A stretch of DNA of 64,000 nt. Origin: Vanilla planifolia. Taxonomy: Eukaryota; Streptophyta; Magnoliopsida; Asparagales; Orchidaceae. The notes under the pieces are model-generated. The model searched no databases, was not told the origin of the DNA, and saw nothing but the letters and a program-made list of their open reading frames with translations. Position numbers and translations under genes: made by a program. The stretch spans positions 7,893,653 to 7,957,652 of the forward strand of contig CM043868.1 in the NCBI GenBank assembly GCA_023846275.1. The letters are read 5' to 3'. The stretch's first letter is position 1, and the number at the start of each line of letters is the position of its first letter. Positions 60,422 through 64,000 of the stretch are shown here, piece by piece.

Positions 60422-63400
60422 TATCAATAAAATGCATATAAAGATAAGGGAGGATTGACAATGTTTTTTTTATTTCAATTATATTTTTTCAATGCCTTAG
60501 AATCTTTATGAGTATTGCATTAAAGTCAAGCAAGAGTTCATAATAAATATTCTTTTTTCTCAATTATTAATATATTCAAATAAAAAAATATATGTAATAA
60601 ATTTTAATAACTCTAAAATAACAAGTTAAATCAATAATAAAAAAATATTATTCAATAAATTTTTTTTCTTCTTTTTTGAAAATAATAAAATATTTATTAA
60701 GAATAATTCCAAATTGCATTTAATGGAATACAATAAAATATCAAGTCATATAAGGTTACATTAAATCTCTAATATTATATAACATTAACTATAGAAATAT
60801 GATCTTCACAAATATTGATAAAATAAGTAATATAGAGATAAAAATATTGAAACTATGAATAATTAAGCATGAATACATACATACAACAAAAGAGTAATAT
60901 AACACTATTTTAAATAACTTTAAGAATCTATTTGTATGGTATTCATATCTTACATGTACTACTTTACTATGGTGTTGCCATAAATAAGTATTATGAATTT
61001 TTTAATATGGATATAATATATGCCAAAAATATGACAAAACTTATCCTTCTTTCTTAGATTTAAAACTTTTGAGTAGTAATTCACATTTGATGGTTTCTTA
61101 CTAGAAGGTTCAATAAGTGTTAATCATAATTTTTAAATCATCGATCATCTTCATTCACATGATAGAACTTATAACTTAAAGATTCATAGTGACCTTGTTA
61201 ATTAATTCCTATAAATTTTAAACTATTTTTTTACTATCAAATAAAGGTTTTTAAAGTTCTCACAAAGCATTTTAGGTCCTCAACCACGTATGGAGTGGCT
61301 ATTTTCACCCTTTTTTATCTACTTTAGAAACCGATTGTCGACCTTCTCCATCTCTTATGCAGTTCATCATTCTCATTATCTACATTCCTCAGTGGCTCAA
61401 TGTTAATGAGCTCTCCTATAAAACTTGCTACCTACTCTCTTTTATATCAAAATAGATTGCACTCATCTCACCTCAACATGTCACATTCCATCAACCTCCC
61501 TCTCCTCCATAAGGTATCTTTTCCTGTTTTATATTTGCTCCCTAAGATGTCATTAATTACGACCACTACTTATGTTCTATCGACTTTCTCTTTTCCATGT
61601 AACGAAAGTTCACAAAAATGTAAGGTTACTGAGATTGACAAACATTTGGTAAACTAATACAATGTTTTGTCACAAAAATGATGTTTGAACTAATTATTAT
61701 TCTTTGTTCCCAAATACTATAAATTTTTTTTTCAAAGAACCCAAAAAAATTAAAGGCTTTAATTTAGTGCCTGTCACCTAATGAACCTTATTTTCACTGA
61801 TATGATCATGTGAATAAATGTGAGGTCATATATTGTGGTGTGTTTATGAGTCCTCCTATGATGATTTATCTACTTTAGACTAATATAAATGCTCATTCTC
61901 ACCACAACTCTGCAATGTAATATGAATTTTTTCAATTTGTGTGAGTCAATGATACATAAATCAAATTTTTATCCTAATTTTCACTAGCTTGTAGAAAACC
62001 AAGATGGTACTAAACATATCTTCATAGTAAGATTGGCATGCTAGTATAGTTTCCTATTTATATTAGTGAAGTTTATTCAAGATCTTTTTTAGAGATATTA
62101 TGAATAAATATTATTTTGCTAAGGGAGACAATGCATGGCCAAGTATTAGTTTAAAGTTGAATGTGTAAAGTGCCTCATTTTGAGAATTTTGATATATACA
62201 ATTTACATTTAATATAAAATTTAGAAAGCATACAGATATTTTAGGATGCCACTTCCAAAACTTGATAGTATAAAAAAGCAAGAGCCACTCCTTGTCTACC
62301 TTATTGTGTGAAACATTTTCATTTTCATAATTCTTATGTTAACAAAGCTTTAAAGGATTTAAAGACTTGTTATCCTCCTCTATAGAGGTTATCATTTTCT
62401 CTAGTCATGCTTTTTATTTCTTGTGATTGTAATTTCAAGATAACAAGAAAACAACGAAGATATAAAGTGGTCCCTTACTAATGCAATAATATAAATTCTT
62501 CTTCAAAATTAGGCTATATATGCAAATAATGGTGTCTAAAGAGTTACCATGCAATTCTAGTTTCTAGAATATTTTCCATTCAATGGAACAACCTTAGTAC
62601 TCGTCTAGCCTTATGCCTCATTACACTCATAGTCCTTGTGGAATGATGGAGCATCCAAGAAACAAAGAACAAAGTTAGGGTTCATTCACACTAGACTTGA
62701 AGGTGTAACTATCAAACATGTAATTCATATTGCATACCAATGTATTGTCTTATCCCAATTTGATGATTTTCTAGCTTAACTTTTTATTTCCTTATGTTAA
62801 ACATACAAAGCAATATGCTATATCCAATTAGTCCAAGTTGCATACATTTATTTCTTCATTTTTTTCCTATATTCTATATCACAATGTATTTTTTTATGTC
62901 TATAAAGTATGCATACAAAAGAAAATCATAACCATGTACTCCTGCATTGATAACATTAAATAATGGCAACAAGTTCTACATCAACTTGAATAGGGTTTAG
63001 AATATTATAGTGATAATCAGAGCTCTAAATTTACTTTATGTTCTTACTCTTCCTTATATCATAAATTAGGTATACTTGAAAATTCATATAACAAATGTGG
63101 TTTAAGCCACAATGGCTTGATAAGCACCAAAAAATATGTTATAAGCTAAAGAGCAAAATTCATTTGAGTAGCTATAAGTGTATATATCATTTGCATATGC
63201 CATAAAATGCAATGAATTTTTATCAATATCATTTCATTTTTGGTCTTCATTTCCTCTTATTGTTTTATCATTTCATTTATGCTCAAATTTATGGTATCAT
63301 CCCATCTTTATTGTTGTAATCTAAATGGCATAGAATATATTGTTATAATTTATTAAAAATATACCTCTTCGCTTTCATAGCCAAGGAACAAGAACAAAAT

Positions 63401-64000
63401 ATTTCTTCCATTTTTTGCTGTTGAGCAAATCATTCATATGCTCCTTTATCTTGAATTATTTAAAAAAGAGTCACTCCTTAACTGATAATTCCTTCAGCCT
63501 TTTTACTAGTAATCATTTGGAGTTCACTCCATGTCCTCATTGATCCCATTGTAATAAAACAACTATCTTCTCTTTTGGTTTGTTACTAAACCATATCATA
63601 CTATTACGTGCCTTATTTGTTGCAACATCTTAAAAATCGATGACATAAAGTCTTAAATTTTTTTTCATTTATGGTATACATAGCACAATTCTAAGCATGT
63701 TGCACATCATGTCATTATCTCAATGATAATACATAGTCACCACATATCACCACTTGCTAGTGGGAATTAGCCCATTTATGCTTAAAGGAATTAGCTTATA
63801 CTCAAATATCAAATATTTCAATTGAGGGATGTGGAATAAATAAGGAAATCATGTCAACAATATATTGGTATCATTTAACTATAATGTAAATTTCTTTCCT
63901 TTTCTCAATTCTATTTTATTCTTGTACATTAATCATTTTTAGATATTTATATTGTCAACATCATGATGCAATCAGTTAAGTGATCAAAATAAAATGCTTG
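59073..64000. other. AT-rich sequence without recognised genes
   Basis: Apart from the (TA)n tract at 60,341-60,419, no gene, transposon domain or structured RNA is recognised. An 85-codon plus-strand ORF at 61,400-61,657 is Ser/Leu-rich, has no domain, and is judged non-coding. Confidence 0.4.
60341..60419. repeat. (TA)n microsatellite, 79 bp
   Basis: An uninterrupted TA tract. It creates a spurious minus-strand ORF of alternating Ile-Tyr residues. Confidence 0.97.

Noticed and set aside
60276-60461. 61-codon minus-strand ORF with Ile-Tyr repeats
   Set aside because: It is a direct translation of the (TA)n microsatellite.
61400-61657. 85-codon plus-strand ORF
   Set aside because: It is Ser/Leu/Thr-rich with no domain or coding composition, and no splice or promoter context.

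Overview
The window looks like nuclear DNA of a flowering plant. It is very AT-rich, full of decayed LTR and LINE retrotransposons and microsatellites, and holds one recognisable intact protein gene with plant-type introns. That gene is strikingly GC-rich, mostly ending codons in G or C, inside AT-rich flanks. This favours a monocot, but the species cannot be named from sequence alone.

The clear gene lies at 18,774-20,623 (+). It has four exons joined by three GT-AG introns and encodes a 394-residue tryptophan aminotransferase-related (TAR/TAA1, alliinase C-domain) enzyme, the first step of indole-3-pyruvate auxin synthesis. The PLP lysine and surrounding motifs are intact, and several motifs look more like TAR2 than TAA1. 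It has a short upstream ORF and a possible in-frame N-terminal extension. Its 72-bp second intron could be retained without breaking the frame. A second possible transcription unit lies about 3 kb upstream (about 14.1-15.9 kb). It has a GC-rich repeat island full of splice-donor-like sequences, a 104-bp tandem repeat, and three small exon-like blocks whose phases join into one short open frame that I do not recognise.

The rest is old mobile DNA. Three Ty3/gypsy relics lie on the minus strand: A (about 0.85-4.6 kb, order gag-PR-RT-RH-INT visible), B (about 7.9-9.5 kb, with a triplicated RT segment) and C (about 44.6-59.07 kb, with PBS, RT, a duplicated RNase H block, INT and long LTRs). A 6.2-kb minus-strand LINE (52,115-58,344) is nested in the upstream LTR of relic C and flanked by a degenerate 16-bp target duplication; the other LTR shows the empty site. 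Two diverged ~3.2-kb copies of a rearranged Ty1/copia gag unit (32.6-35.87 and 38.8-41.93 kb, minus) share the same truncations and the same zinc-knuckle defect.

Other structure includes a 43/45-bp inverted repeat spanning about 540 bp, a 26-bp minisatellite, long (AC)n and (AT)n tracts, and LTR-like sequence at 24.8-32.6 kb. No tRNA, rRNA, CRISPR or virus-derived gene was recognised. The long tracts 9.5-13.9, 16-17.9, 20.8-24.8, 42-44.5 and 59.1-64 kb hold nothing I can name beyond the simple structures listed. All similarity statements come from reading by eye, not from database searches.
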